From Lycorma delicatula (taxonomy: Eukaryota; Arthropoda; Insecta; Hemiptera; Fulgoridae), in NCBI RefSeq assembly GCF_047948215.1, contig NC_134465.1, positions 41,268,153 to 41,332,152 of the forward strand: a stretch of DNA of 64,000 bases, given 5' to 3'. The position numbers were made by a program, and so were the translations under genes. Positions within the stretch are counted from its first letter, which is position 1. Each line of letters starts with the position of its first letter. The notes beneath the pieces were generated by a model, which was not told the origin of the DNA, did no database searches, and saw nothing but the letters and a program-made list of their open reading frames with translations. Shown piece by piece: positions 1 to 10,605 of this stretch.

Positions 1-910
1 CACAAGTACGGTAAGACGAATTCTGCATACATAAGGATGGATCTGCATTTCCATCCTTACAAGATAGCCGTCGTTCAGCAGTTAAACAAACAATATTTCA
101 CGCAGCGATTACAATTTTGTCGACAAATGCTTACCGTTTTTGAAGAAAATGAAAATTTGTTATTGTTAATGAGTGACGAAGCCCATTTTCATCCGAATGG
201 CTTCGTCAACAAACAGAATTGCCGGTATCGGGCAGAAAGAAACCCACATCAGCTTCACGAGAGACCACTTCATAGCCCAAAGGTGACTGTCTGTTGTGCA
301 ATAGGAAAGGTCGGTGTTATTGGACCATATTTTTTTTGAAGAAAATGACGCTGCCGTAACTGTAACAGCTGATCGTTACATTGCGATGATGAATACGTTT
401 TTCATCCCCGAGTTACGAAACCGGGGAATCGATTTTCAAAATGTGTTATTCCAGCAGGATGGAGCTACAACGCACACAGCGAGGACAACGATGGCTGTTC
501 TCCGTAACTTATTTCTGGGACGGATCGTTTCCAGATTCGGTGACATTCCTTAACCCCGTCGGTCCCCCGACTTGAGTAGTTGTGATTTTTTCTGCGGGGG
601 TTTCTGAAATCGCGTGTGTACGGCAATAAACCGCGTACATTGGAAGACCTAAAGATCGGAATTCGTCATCACGTTACACAGATTGATGTAGACATGCTGC
701 AAAGAATTGAGGCCAGTTACCGTGAAAGGCTACAACAATGTATTGCCCAAAATAGACATCACCTGCCGGACATAATTTTTCGTTCATGAGTAAGTAACAA
801 ATGCTTTGATTTAACAAGTCTTTCAGTATCAATAAAACTTTTTTAAAGTAAATATTCAATTTTTTATGATTATTTTAAAAACATCCGGTTCCCGTGAATG
901 ACTCTGTATA
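1..910 (+). pseudogene. Mariner/Tc1-superfamily transposase, broken, cut by window start
   Basis: This encoded a DDE transposase that would cut and paste its own element. The window opens inside the coding part. Reading across frames gives all three catalytic motifs: SDEAHFH (Asp codon 174-176), FQQDGATTH (458-460) and SPDLSSCDFF (584-586). About 41 residues separate the second and third acidic residues once frames are joined, so this is not the classic DD34D mariner group. Frame breaks lie in the T-run near 330, and near 552 and 600. The coding part ends at a TGA at 787-789. The outer tip near 895-910 (gtgaatgactctgta) resembles the tip of the long-inverted-repeat element at 49.45 kb, so the two may be distant relatives. 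It is dead as it stands. Confidence 0.85.
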
Positions 911-980
911 TAGATTAAATGAACACAATTGAAAGTTTGATAAAACATTAACAAAATGAACATTACGGAACTTCACAAAA

Positions 981-1249
981 TTTAACCTTTCCCTTTTACT
1001 CTTTCTCCCTTTTATTTTTCGTCTTTTTTCCCTATTTTCCCATTTTAATTTTTACCACATTCCATTTCCCCTGTTGTCCCTTTTCTTCCCTCATTTATCT
1101 TTCCCTATTTCTCCTTTCATCTTTCTCACTTTCCCCTATTATTTTTCTCCTTTCGCCTTTCCGTTTACTTTTCCCCTTTTTCTATTTATCTTTTTTCCAT
1201 TTTCCCCTTCTACCGTTTTCCGATTTTTCCCTTTCTCCCTTTTTCTCCA
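981..1249 (+). repeat. Pyrimidine-rich low-complexity tract
   Basis: About 270 bases are nearly all T and C on the plus strand, built from imperfect units such as tttcccctttt. The short open frame across it is an artefact of composition. Just after it (1255-1345) comes text of the kind often found in insect repeats (aatcggtccagtagtttttt), so the tract is probably part of an old repeat. Confidence 0.7.
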
Positions 1250-1415
1250 CGCGTAAATCGGTCCAGTAGTTTTTTAGTCTATAGCGGACACACATATCGG
1301 AAACACTGAAAAAGAACCGTAAAATATTTAGTATAGAGCGTGTTGCTTTTACGTCCAACAGATAGCGCTGTTTTTAAAAAAAGCTATTTTCACCTGTCAC
1401 AGGTATGACATCTTA

Positions 1416-1712
1416 CCCATCGGGTTGGTCTAGCGGTTAACGCGTCTTTCCAAATCAGCTGATTTGTGAAGTCGAGAGTTACAGCGTTCAAGTCCTAGTA
1501 AAGCCAGTTATTTTTACACGGATTTGTACTAGATCGTGTATACCGGTGTTCTTTGGTGGTTGGGTTTCAATTAACCACACATCTCAGGAACGGTCGAACT
1601 GAGAATGTACAAGACTACACTTCATTTACACACTCATACATATCATCCTTATTCATCCTCTGAAGAATTATCTAAACGGTAGTTACCGGAGGCTAAACAG
1701 GAAAAAAAAGAG
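1416..1712 (+). repeat. SINE-B copy 1 (tRNA-derived SINE)
   Basis: A full copy of the commonest short repeat in this window. The head is tRNA-like: an A-box (tggtctagcggttaacgcg) and a B-box (gttcaagtcc) about 50 bases later, as expected of an internal pol III promoter. A tRNA-unrelated body of about 200 bp follows, then a short A-rich tail. A 15-bp direct repeat, aggtatgacatctta, flanks it at 1401-1415 and 1713-1727. This target-site duplication fixes both ends and shows LINE-style insertion. The copy is non-coding and depends on another element for movement. Confidence 0.92.
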
Positions 1713-1727
1713 AGGTATGACATCTTA

Positions 1728-2960
1728 GGTATATAAATAGTAGGTTTATAAAAATACGCGTGTATTCGAATGCAACGTTGTGTCAAAATTTCAAAGCAAT
1801 CGATTAAGACTTTTGGAGATTTAAGATTTTAAAGAAACGAACATTTACATTTTTAGTAACATAGATGAAGTTTTTCCGGTTGAAGCACAAACTTTAATGA
1901 ATTGAATTAATGAACTGTGAGTCTCTATTGCTTTGTGAGTCGGGTTTGAACAGAATGATTCAAATCGATCGAACGAAAAAAATAATAGAATTAAATTTAC
2001 GTTAAATAAATTGTAAAAATTTATGTTTAACAATAATGGGCTTCCCATAGGGACTGCGTATGAGACTAAAGTGGTGAGGTATGCGAGCACCTTCTGGAAA
2101 GCTAGATCGTGACTATCGACCGGGAACAAACGGGGTGCTCCTGGAACGCTGTTTTGGGAGGTGAAATGGAATGCGTTTATAATATTTTTGCAAATAATCG
2201 TCCGATTTTAAAAATTCAAACGGTATATTTGTTAGTAGGTTGAAAGAAAACTTTTGCACGAATCAGGTACACCCTCGATCTAACAGATCACGGTTATTCG
2301 GAAATGTTATCTGAAAACGAAAAATTATTTATTAAAACGTTTAAGTAATAAATAATCCGTTACGGTGCTGTACTTCTCATTCGGGCTGCTAAATTCTCAT
2401 GCTCCTTTCTTACAGCGAGTCATTTCCAAGATATTTTTCAATAGAGGTCTTATTGAAGACAACATATCATGAGTGATTCATTACCAAAGCTAAGCAAAAA
2501 CTGCTGAAGATAGATTGATGAAAATTTCTATACATGTTCTACTTACAGTGTAACAAATCACTAAGAAAATATTTTTTGAAATTCCGATTTCAAAGGGGTA
2601 AAATGGGATAACATGAAAATTTTTTTTTTTTAATTTCGGTAAAAAATGAGGAAGGATGTCATCTTGGTGTTTTGTGTATGTAATCTTCATGTGAATATCT
2701 AAAAACCAATTTCTAGATTTTTTTTTTAAATTCCGAGATTCAAGAATTAAAATTGATTTTTGAATTTCTTTTAAATACTGATATTTTTTAATTTATCGGT
2801 AACAAATGAAGACCTGAATATTTTGGCGAATTTAATCTTCAAGTGAATAAACCAGTTTATAGATTTATGAAATTTGACTTTGAAAGGAAAGTTAAAAAAT
2901 GTAAAAAATATTTTGAACGATGATTGTAAATTTTTCCAAACCAGACTATGCTACTAGATA
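1728..2960. other. AT-rich stretch without a recognisable gene
   Basis: No coding potential is evident. A segment at about 2245-2296 (atcaggtacaccctcgatct and neighbours) recurs at about 38982-39027, so part of this is an old dispersed repeat. The remaining short open frames look like chance frames in AT-rich DNA. Confidence 0.5.
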
Positions 2961-2999
2961 TATTCAGTATATTTGGGCATGAAAATACTTTTCAGATAA

Positions 3000-3150
3000 A
3001 TATTTAAAAACCACTTTCAGGTTTATCTGAAATTCCGAATTTTTTAATGGGTGCGAAGGTATACGGCGTTGTGGCTCAACCAACAGCCAATGCCACCGTT
3101 ATTGTATATATGACTGGCCTCACCTGCCTCCGGTTAGTTGTCTACAAAAC
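3000..3150 (+). repeat. Repeat E, copy 1
   Basis: The segment runs from a phrase like atttaaaaaccactttcagg to ctcacctgcctccggttag. It recurs in diverged form at 3648-3803. Both share the core caaccaacaNNgccaNtgcca and the ending tgcctcc. Repeat D lies between the two copies, so the block looks like a tandem duplication split by another repeat. It has no coding content. Confidence 0.6.
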
Positions 3151-3412
3151 CTAAATGTGCCGCCGGAACCCTACTCTTTAGTAGCAAAAACTTCAGATTT
3201 TTAATTAGAAGCTATGACTTTCACGTAATATTTCTATCAAAGCTTGTTATCAAATCTATTCTGAGATACCGACCTAAAATTATATCTTATCTTTTTCTCC
3301 GTTTAATTTAAGAGTGGCGTTTAACATTTTTTTTTTACATTTTTAAAATTTATTTATGTGATTTTTTTTCTTCATAAAATAATGAACTATAACCATAACA
3401 TAGGTGCCGGAA

Positions 3413-3647
3413 TGTCTCGATCACTAGCGGAAAATGCCGATTCGTTAGTATCAATTTGTAGAGTTAAATTTCTAATTTAACTTTTGTTATATCAATTTTT
3501 CATCATTAAAAAAAAAAAAACTTTTATACAAGAGGTAATCAAATTTTGGACCCCTAATAATCCCATTCCGAGACGCCTACCGCCAGGGCAACCCGCCTGG
3601 AGGGCTTAGCTACGGAAGCGTGCCGTTGGCACGCCCTGCAGTTAGTA
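3413..3647 (+). repeat. Repeat D, copy 1, with GC-rich 3' hairpin
   Basis: A 235-bp repeat with a second copy at 37221-37455. The first half is AT-rich. The last 80 bases are GC-rich and contain a perfect hairpin at 3618-3634 (gcgtgcc, three-base loop, ggcacgc), followed by cctgcagttagta. In copy 2 the hairpin has partly decayed. The sharp change in composition and the terminal hairpin suggest a small non-autonomous mobile element. No target duplication was identified. Confidence 0.7.
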
Positions 3648-3803
3648 AAATATCTAAAAATCATTTTCAGGTTTTCTTTAATTTCGATTAATTAAGGAGT
3701 GGGATGGAGTACCGCATGGATACCAACCAACACTGCCACTGCCATTGTACTGTATGTGAAACGCGACTGGCTGCACTTGCCTCCAATTACTTGATTAAAA
3801 AAC
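3648..3803 (+). repeat. Repeat E, copy 2
   Basis: Diverged second copy of the unit at 3000-3150. It starts directly at the end of repeat D with atctaaaaatcattttcagg and ends near ctgcacttgcctccaatta. Non-coding. Confidence 0.55.
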
Positions 3804-3887
3804 ATGAAATACAAAAAAGTTAAAAAAAAATAAAAAATAAATGAGCAACGAAGTTCGGTAAGATACCTTCTACATCAACAAGAACCT

Positions 3888-4170
3888 TTTTTCCCTGTTT
3901 AGCCTCCGGAAATCACCGTCAGGTATAACTTCAGAGGATGATATGTATGAATGTAAATGAAGTGTAGTCTTGTACAGTCTCAGATCGACCATTTCTGAGA
4001 TGTGTGGTTAATTGAAACCCAATCACTAAAGAACACCGGTATCCACGATCTATTATTCAAATCCGTACAAAAGTAACTACGTTTACTAGGATTTGAACGT
4101 TGGAACTCTCGACTTAGAAATCAGCTGATTTGCGAAGATGCGTTCACTACTAGACCAACCCGGTGGGTTT
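3888..4170 (-). repeat. SINE-B copy 2
   Basis: Reverse-oriented copy: the A-rich tail reads as ttttttccctgtttagcctc on the plus strand and the tRNA-like head (gaccaacccggtgg) lies at the high-coordinate end. The 11-bp direct repeat aacaagaacct occurs at 3877-3887 and 4171-4181 as target-site duplication. The internal promoter boxes are recognisable but mutated. Confidence 0.9.
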
Positions 4171-4181
4171 AACAAGAACCT

Positions 4182-4970
4182 GGTAAGATACATTTTTACC
4201 CGTACGAAGGTCAGGTAAGCAACTATAACTAATATTTTTAAGACGGGAGTCCGACTACTTTGAAACCAGCATTCTTCAAATCGCTGAAGGTTCGATTTCC
4301 TTACTGACCAAACTGTTGCTCACAAGAAATTACAATATATTGATATTTTTTATAAATTGAACAGGCTTTAGATTTTAATTGATCATTATTATTCTTACAA
4401 GCATGATTTTAATGAACAAAGGAAGGTCCAAGGGGCACAGCCTTCCTGGCTAGAAGGGAAAGGCAAGCGGAGGGAGCCTTGAGCTGCTAAATAACACCAG
4501 ACCGTGACGGGAAACGCAAGTAACCAAATAGCGCAAGTGAAGCCGCGGTGAGTTGCTAGTATATATATAAAAAAATTTATTTTTAATACAACTAATTTTT
4601 GTTTAGTACCAAAAAGTAACGTTATTTGTGTTTTTTGTTTAATTTTTTTTGTCTTAGAGGAGGACTGAAATGTTACTTATTTTTACCGATTTAATAAATT
4701 ATTATAATTGCTTTTTCTTTTTCAACTTGGCCAGTGTAGACCATGTTACAACGTTTATTTCGCCTTATTCTATTGTTTTCTCATTTTCCAATGTTCCTTC
4801 ATTTAACTTTGTTATTTCTTTCGGCTAAGCATCTTAACTGCTGGATTTTAATTTTTTTATTTTAGTCTGAAAACTTCCATTTTTCGAATTTTTTCCAATA
4901 CAAATTCCCTATACTAGATTACCTTTTCAGAAATATATTTTCTTCCTAGAAAAGGCATACCTAGAATTTT
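4182..4970. other. Non-coding stretch with one GC-rich patch
   Basis: Mostly AT-rich. A distinct GC-rich patch at about 4420-4560 (cacagccttcctggctagaa, then accgtgacgggaaacgc) ends in a short TA run. It resembles the GC-rich dispersed repeats elsewhere in the window but I found no clear second copy. No gene is seen. Confidence 0.4.
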
Positions 4971-6042
4971 CATACCTAGAAAAGGCATTAGATAACGTAG
5001 ACTGGAATAAAATGTTCAGCATTTAAAAAAAATTAGGGTTCAAATACAGAGATAGAAGAACAATAGCTAACATGTACAAGAACCAAACAGCAACAGTAAT
5101 AATTGAAGAACATAAGAAAGAAGCCGTAATAAGAAAGGGAGTCCGACAAGGATGTTCCCTATCTCAATTACTTTATAATCTTTACATGGAACTAGCAGTT
5201 AATGATGTTAAAGAACAATTTAGATTCGGAGTAACAGTACAAGGTGAAAAGATAAAGATGCTACGATTTGCTGATGATATAGTAATTCTAGCCGAGAGTA
5301 AAAAGAATTTAGAAAAAAACAATGAACGGCATAGATGAAGTCCTACGCAAGAACTATCGCATGAAAATAAACAAGAACAAAACAAAAGTAATGAAATGTA
5401 GTAGAAATAACAAAGATGGACCGCTGAATGCGAAAATAGGAGGAGAAAAGATTATGGAGGTAGACGAATATTGTTATTTGGGAAGTAGAATTACTAAAGA
5501 TGGACGAAGCAGGAGCGATATAAAATGCCGATTAGCACATCGAAACGAGCCTTCAGTAAGAAATATAATTTGTTTACATCAAAAATTAATTTAAATGTCA
5601 GGAAAAGATTTTTGAAAGTATATGTTTGGAGTGTCGCTTTATATGGAAGTGAAACTTGGACGATCGGAGTACCTGAGAAGAAAGATTAGAAGCTTTTGAA
5701 ATGCGGTGCTATAGGAGAATGTTAAAAATTAGATGGGTGGATAAAGTGACAAATGAAGAGGTATTGCAGCAAATAGATGAAGAAAGAAGCATTTGGAAAA
5801 ATATAGTTAAAAGAAGAGACAGACTTATAGGCCACATACTAAGGCATCCTGGAATAGTCGCTTTAATATTGGAAGGACAGGTAGAAGGGAAAAATTGTGT
5901 AGGCAGGCCATGTTTGGAATATGTAAAACAAATTGTTAGGGATGTAGGATGTAGAGGATATACTGAAATGAAACGACTAGCACTAGATAGGGAATCTTGG
6001 AGAGCTGCATCAAACCAGTCAAATGACTGAAGACAAAAAAAA
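4971..6042 (+). pseudogene. RTE-like LINE copy a, reverse transcriptase C-terminal part, 5'-truncated
   Basis: The 3' kilobase of a non-LTR retrotransposon whose product copies its own RNA at the insertion site. It starts inside the reverse transcriptase at the palm (LEKALDNVDW) and keeps RKGVRQGCSLS and the catalytic FADDIVILAE. After the RT comes the C-terminal region (WCYRRMLKIRW, then RRDRLIGHILRHPG, GRPCLEY) typical of insect endonuclease/RT elements. Frameshifts occur near 5318, 5550 and 5690, and a stop follows the start of the RT fragment. The copy ends with the family 3' tail tgactgaagacaaaaaaaa. Assignment to the RTE clade is from memory of similar proteins; LINE identity is certain. 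Confidence 0.88.
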
Positions 6043-6464
6043 TATGATAAAATAGTAGTAATAAGAAGGAGAGATATTTAAACTTTAATCTGTATGAAAC
6101 TGTTGGGAAAGTTCTACAATATTGTTACCTTTATTATTATTATTATTATTAATAAAATGCACATAATAAGATTGTGCATGCATTAAGTGAATAAACACTG
6201 ACTGTTTAAAGAGTAGTAAATCTAGTAGTAGTAGATTGCAAATGAATAGCATCGGCTACAGTTTGTATAAACGACAAAACTGGCAAGGGACAAGCGACAT
6301 GCAACATGGTCATTATAAATTTACATTGAATTAAACATTTATTCAATAGATCTACATGTTACCACTCATTACATAAATAATTATAATAATAAATTACTGT
6401 ATTCGGTAATACATTAATAACTGTGTTAATGTTTAATACCGTAATACATTTATTTCTGAATATA
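6043..6464. other. AT-rich spacer, no gene seen
   Basis: Contains a short ATT-type microsatellite near 6130-6150. No coding or repeat signature is recognised. Confidence 0.4.
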
Positions 6465-7679
6465 CAGGGCGTTTCATAATGTTTTTCGGAGTTTTGAAAA
6501 TTCATTAACAAAAAAATATTTCAATAATAAGAATAAAACAAGTACTGTACGAAAGAGTACTTCAAATAGTTTTATCCAATATACTAGGCAGCTAGTAAAC
6601 CATTTGATCGTTAGGTGTCGACAATAGAGAAAATGGCTGCCACGGAAAGCGAGAAGTCGCTTTGTGTGTTAGAATTTCACTCGTCAAGTCAGTAATTTCT
6701 GTGCAACGTATGTTTCGGTTGAAATTTCGTAAGGAACCATCAAGTAACAATTCAATTCGTGCACAGTATAAACAATTCAGTGAAACTGGTTGTTTGTGCA
6801 AGTGAAAATCAAATGGTCTTCCATCAACCTCAGAAGTCAAATTCGAACGTGTGCGTGCAAGTTTCATTCGCAGCCCGTCAAAATAGACTGCGGCTGCAGG
6901 CAGAGAATTAGGAATTCCGAAAACAACAGCGTGGAGAGTTCTCCACACGTTTATTATTCAAACCGTACCGTATTATTCAAACCGGTACGGTTTGAATTAA
7001 TCCAGCGTCTTTCTGATGGAGATAAAACACGTAGGCTCGATTTTTGTTTACAGTTACAGGAAAAGACATTGTTAAATGAAGGTTTTCTAAACAAGATAAT
7101 TCTCAGCGATGAAGCTACTTTCCATATTAGCGGCAAAATAAACCATCATAACGTGCGAGTTTGGGGAACTGAAAATCCACACGCTTATGTGGAACACACT
7201 CCGAAATTAAACTTTTTTTGTGCGATCTCTCGTGAGGCAGTGTATGGGCCGTTCTTTTTTATGGAAACGAAGTAACCAGCATGATATACCTGGATATGTT
7301 ACAATTATGGCTTATACCTCAGCTACTCAACGACTTCATTTTCCAGCAAGATGGTTGTCCTGCAACCGTTTTCATAACGAGGTTCGACAGTACCTTAACA
7401 CAAAATTACGCTGGATAGGACGTGCGTCTAAAGAAGACCAACACATTATGCTACGGCCACCAAGATCACCAGACCTCACGCCATGTGATATCTTTCTCTG
7501 GGGTTACGTGAAAGATAAGGTGTTTATCCCACCAATGCCGCACGATATCGCTGAGCTAAAGGATCGCATAATAAATGCAATCAACTCTATCGAAAACGAT
7601 ATGTTAGAACGAGTTTGGCATAGACTTTCGTGTTGATGTGTGCCGTGTCACCAGAGGAGCACATATTGTACATTTATAG
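6465..7679 (+). pseudogene. Mariner/Tc1-superfamily transposase, nearly full-length but frameshifted
   Basis: The left tip is cagggcgtttcataatg at 6465, preceded by TATA. The coding part runs from the ATG at 6633 (MAATESEKSLCVLEF) to a TAG at 7677-7679. The N-terminal helix-turn-helix half is broken by several shifts, with a small duplication at 6950-6995. The catalytic half keeps SDEATFHI (Asp 7108-7110), QQDGCPA (7350-7352) and SPDLTPCDIFLWG (7487-7489). The spacing between the last two acidic residues is near 45, again not a classic mariner. The C-terminal end (VCRVTRGAHIVHL) is readable in a different frame from the catalytic part. I did not find the right-hand inverted repeat, so the 3' end of the element may be lost. 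Confidence 0.88.
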
Positions 7680-8165
7680 ATTTTAACAAAAACTGTTTGA
7701 GTCCCTGCATCACCTCGTACAACTTTCATTTAGGTAAGTGAAATACTTTTTTGTACTGAATTTTTGTAAAAATAAATTTTCTTATTGCAAAATTAAACGA
7801 ATATTTATCTTCCTTCTGTTTTTTAACAGAGTTCAAGAAAGGAGAAACTCCCAATACGACTATCGAATATAGTCAAAAATAAAAGATACGTAAAAATAAT
7901 TTTGAAAACACCACTCTTAAATTAAACGCACTAAAAGGTAAAAAATAATTTTTTGAACTTAAACCTTCAGAAAAAATCACGATATTGTGGCAATTTTCGA
8001 TATGTTAATGATATTTTTGTGTTATATAATGAAAGACAAGTAATGAGTAATATAGTATGAACAGTATGAACTAGTAGTATGAAGACTATCGATAGTCTGC
8101 ACCACAATGTAAAGTTTATTTTTAAAGAACAGAAAAAAAAACTTAATTATTTAGATTTCACCCGA
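7680..8165. other. AT-rich spacer, no gene seen
   Basis: The first part may be the 3' untranslated tail of the preceding transposon. Nothing else is recognised. Confidence 0.35.
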
Positions 8166-8391
8166 TAGAAGTCATCACAGATTGGAATTCAATATTTACA
8201 GAAAGCCTACTGACGTGGATATAACGATATGTGATAAATAAATCCATCCGATTAGCCAAAACATTTCGGCCTATACAGGTATCCTTAAACAGCATTGAAA
8301 TTACCAATAAGCGGCGCAAATTTTGAATATGAACTTAAACACATAAAGCAAGTACCAATGTTTAATGGTTATCGTCCAGACATTAAAAGTG
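8166..8391 (+). pseudogene. Penelope-like retroelement remnant
   Basis: A decayed piece of the region after the reverse transcriptase palm in a Penelope-like element. The plus strand reads FNIYRKPTDVDITI, then IHPISQNISAYTGILK and, after a frame change, EYELKHIKQ and NGYRPDI. The motif YRKPT followed by a (N/I)HP segment and a late NGY is the usual pattern of this thumb/linker region in Penelope-like and related elements. Several stops and frame changes are present. A second remnant with the same YRKPT signature is at 13905-14536 on the minus strand. Confidence 0.6.
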
Positions 8392-8779
8392 AATAATCAA
8401 TTACGGATAAATAAATATACACAATCAAGTTCGCAGAATAGTATTATAAGGGACAAAAAATATATTCAATTTAAATATATAGAGTTCATCGATTTCTAAA
8501 CGAAACACTGCCTCAACGCCAGAGGGCGTACGGGAGTCCGAAGACTTGGCACTACACTGTCAGCCTCCGAGAACCCGTGATTTTTTTTGTTTTAGGCATA
8601 TGTGAAACAAAGCGTTTTTGTTCAACCACAAAGATCAGAGTCACAGATACAGAAAAGATATTTGGGACGCATTGTACAAGAATTCAAATACCGTCTCGAT
8701 GTAATCCATGCGACTTAGTGGGCATATCAGAGAATATTTTTAACTAGGTAAGTGAAATTTTAAACAAGTTTTAATAGTA
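8392..8779. other. Unassigned stretch before the DD34D mariner
   Basis: Contains a moderately GC-rich section (about 8510-8700). I recognise neither a gene nor a second copy in the window. Confidence 0.35.
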
Positions 8780-9486
8780 CGAGTATGTGAGAAAAGTAAT
8801 GAGACTGACTTTTTACTTAACAAAGTTTTTATTTTTTTCAAACAACAATATTATCCCCTTCAAAGTTGTTCCCTTGGGTAGGTATACACCGGCAGAGTTG
8901 TTGTTCCCACTCCTGGTAGCAGCGCTGGAAGGCTTCAACTAGTAGGGCTTTTAACTTGTCGGACACAGTCTTTTGAATGTTCTCCAGAGTTCCAAAATTA
9001 CGTCCTTTTAAGACATGTTTCAATTTTTGGAAAAGGAAAAAGACACAAGGACTCAAATCAGGTGAATAGGGGGGTTGAGGAACCGTAGGAATGCGTTTTG
9101 AGATCAAAAATTCCCTGATGGAAATGGCCGTGTGACACGGGGCATTGTCATGATGAAGCATCCACTTGTCTGCAAGTGAATCCAGTGTTTGGTCTCACGC
9201 GAATCACTCTTTTCCTTAGCCTTTCAAGGACACCTTTGTAAAACAGTTGGTTGACAGTTTGGCCTGGAGGAAGAAATTCTTTATGCACGATACCTCTACT
9301 GTCAAAAAAGCAAATCAGCATGGTTTTGATCTTTGATTTGCTCATTCGACATTTTTTCGGTTGAGGAGATAACGGAGTGTGCCATTCTTCGCTTTGCCGC
9401 TTTGTTTCAGGATCGTACTCAAATATCCAGGATTCATCACCTGTGATCACGCGATTGAAGAATTCTTGGTCATTGTCAATCTTCTG
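8780..9486 (-). pseudogene. DD34D mariner transposase, N-terminus lost, third catalytic Asp mutated
   Basis: The 3' half of a true mariner on the minus strand. The catalytic domain reads VITGDESWIFEYDPETK, then LHHDNAPCHTA and PPYSPDLSPCVFFLF, with 34 residues between the last two catalytic positions. The third catalytic Asp is Val (codon complement at 9042-9044; a GAC to GTC change), which would abolish activity in this family. A frame break separates the two halves near 9150. The outer end at 8780 (cgagtatgtgagaaaagtaa) follows a TA dinucleotide. The N-terminal DNA-binding half is missing: at about 9487 the sequence passes directly into a family A repeat. Confidence 0.9.
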
Positions 9487-10160
9487 ATGCGCACGCGCAT
9501 ACCGTATTTAATCCACGTGGGTGTAGCGGTACTATCGGCGACCATCATCACTAACTAAACTAATGTAATTTTATAACTTACGTGAAACAAATTTCGTCTG
9601 TACGGTCGGCAGACCGGTGTAGCCGAGAGACTTAACGCACCAGGTACCTAGTAAACCTGCCGATCGAGTTCAAGACCCGGCCAGACCGAGTTACATTTTT
9701 TCACTTTAAATACTATTAATTTATTTAATTCTACTGCTCACCAGTGACATCATAAAATAGCAGTAGTTTAGAGCATTTTTTTTGGGTGGGGGTGTGATTT
9801 AAAAAAAATATTTTTTCATAATTGTTATTTTTTAATCGTTAACCTAAGAAAAATATAATCTTAATTACGGAAATCTCGAGATACTGAGGGTAACCTTGCT
9901 CTACAGCTTGTCCTTTTAAGTTGAAAATTTAATGACTTCAATGCCCCATATATAGAAGTAATCTGACCGAGTTTGGTAAAAATCGATCCAGTATTTCTGG
10001 AAATATAGGACGATTGAGAGGCCGGCAACGAAGACATACATATACGTACGAATATTAACATCCGGAAAATTTCCATCTGTTTTGCTGAGTTTCTTAGGAA
10101 AACCGCATATGACCAAATCGGACCGATTACAATACTTTCCCTTCTATCTAGACGGGAAGT
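9487..10160 (-). repeat. Family A repeat, copy 1 (tRNA-like cassette)
   Basis: Family A is a dispersed ~0.75-0.9-kb repeat; this copy is reversed and abuts the truncated mariner. On the plus strand it carries a tRNA-like cassette at about 9603-9700: an A-box-like ggtgtagccgagagacttaa, a B-box-like gagttcaagaccc and a T-run terminator at 9696. The spacing and the taGCCGAGaG head recall a class II (Leu/Ser-type) tRNA. The other end carries the family opening, complement of agtattgtaatcggtccgat, near 10120-10140. Open frames at 9861-10116 are artefacts. Confidence 0.8.
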
Positions 10161-10556
10161 AATATTTTCAAAATCATCAACAAAGACAACGTAATTTTTC
10201 GATTAAACGTTTTTTAATTTACGTTGTATAGCAAAAACATTCATCGGGACGATCACAGAATTGTACAAAATAAAAAAAAAGATTCATTGAAATCGAACCA
10301 AATGCATCAAACGAATCAATGCAAATCGGACTACGAACCTCCTCCTTTAAGCCCGTTGAAAATAATTAAAAAAAAGAAATTTAATTAATTTTTTCTATTC
10401 CTTTTGAAATTGTAACAAACTAAAGACATAAGATTTTATATATAATACCACGTAAATTAATTAATTAATGTAATACCGTTCCTTTGTCTGTGCTGGGGTG
10501 TATACGCTGTGGACGAAAGTTATATTAAGTTAAATCTCTCTCTCTTTCCTTCTCTT

Positions 10557-10605
<49 letters not shown>

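Noticed and set aside
9600..9700. Genuine tRNA gene
   Set aside because: A- and B-box-like motifs are present, but no cloverleaf with paired acceptor stem can be drawn and the same segment recurs in every family A copy, so it is a tRNA-derived repeat part.
10561..10600. CRISPR-like or satellite array
   Set aside because: Simple TA dinucleotide repeat; no spaced repeats of CRISPR type occur anywhere in the window.
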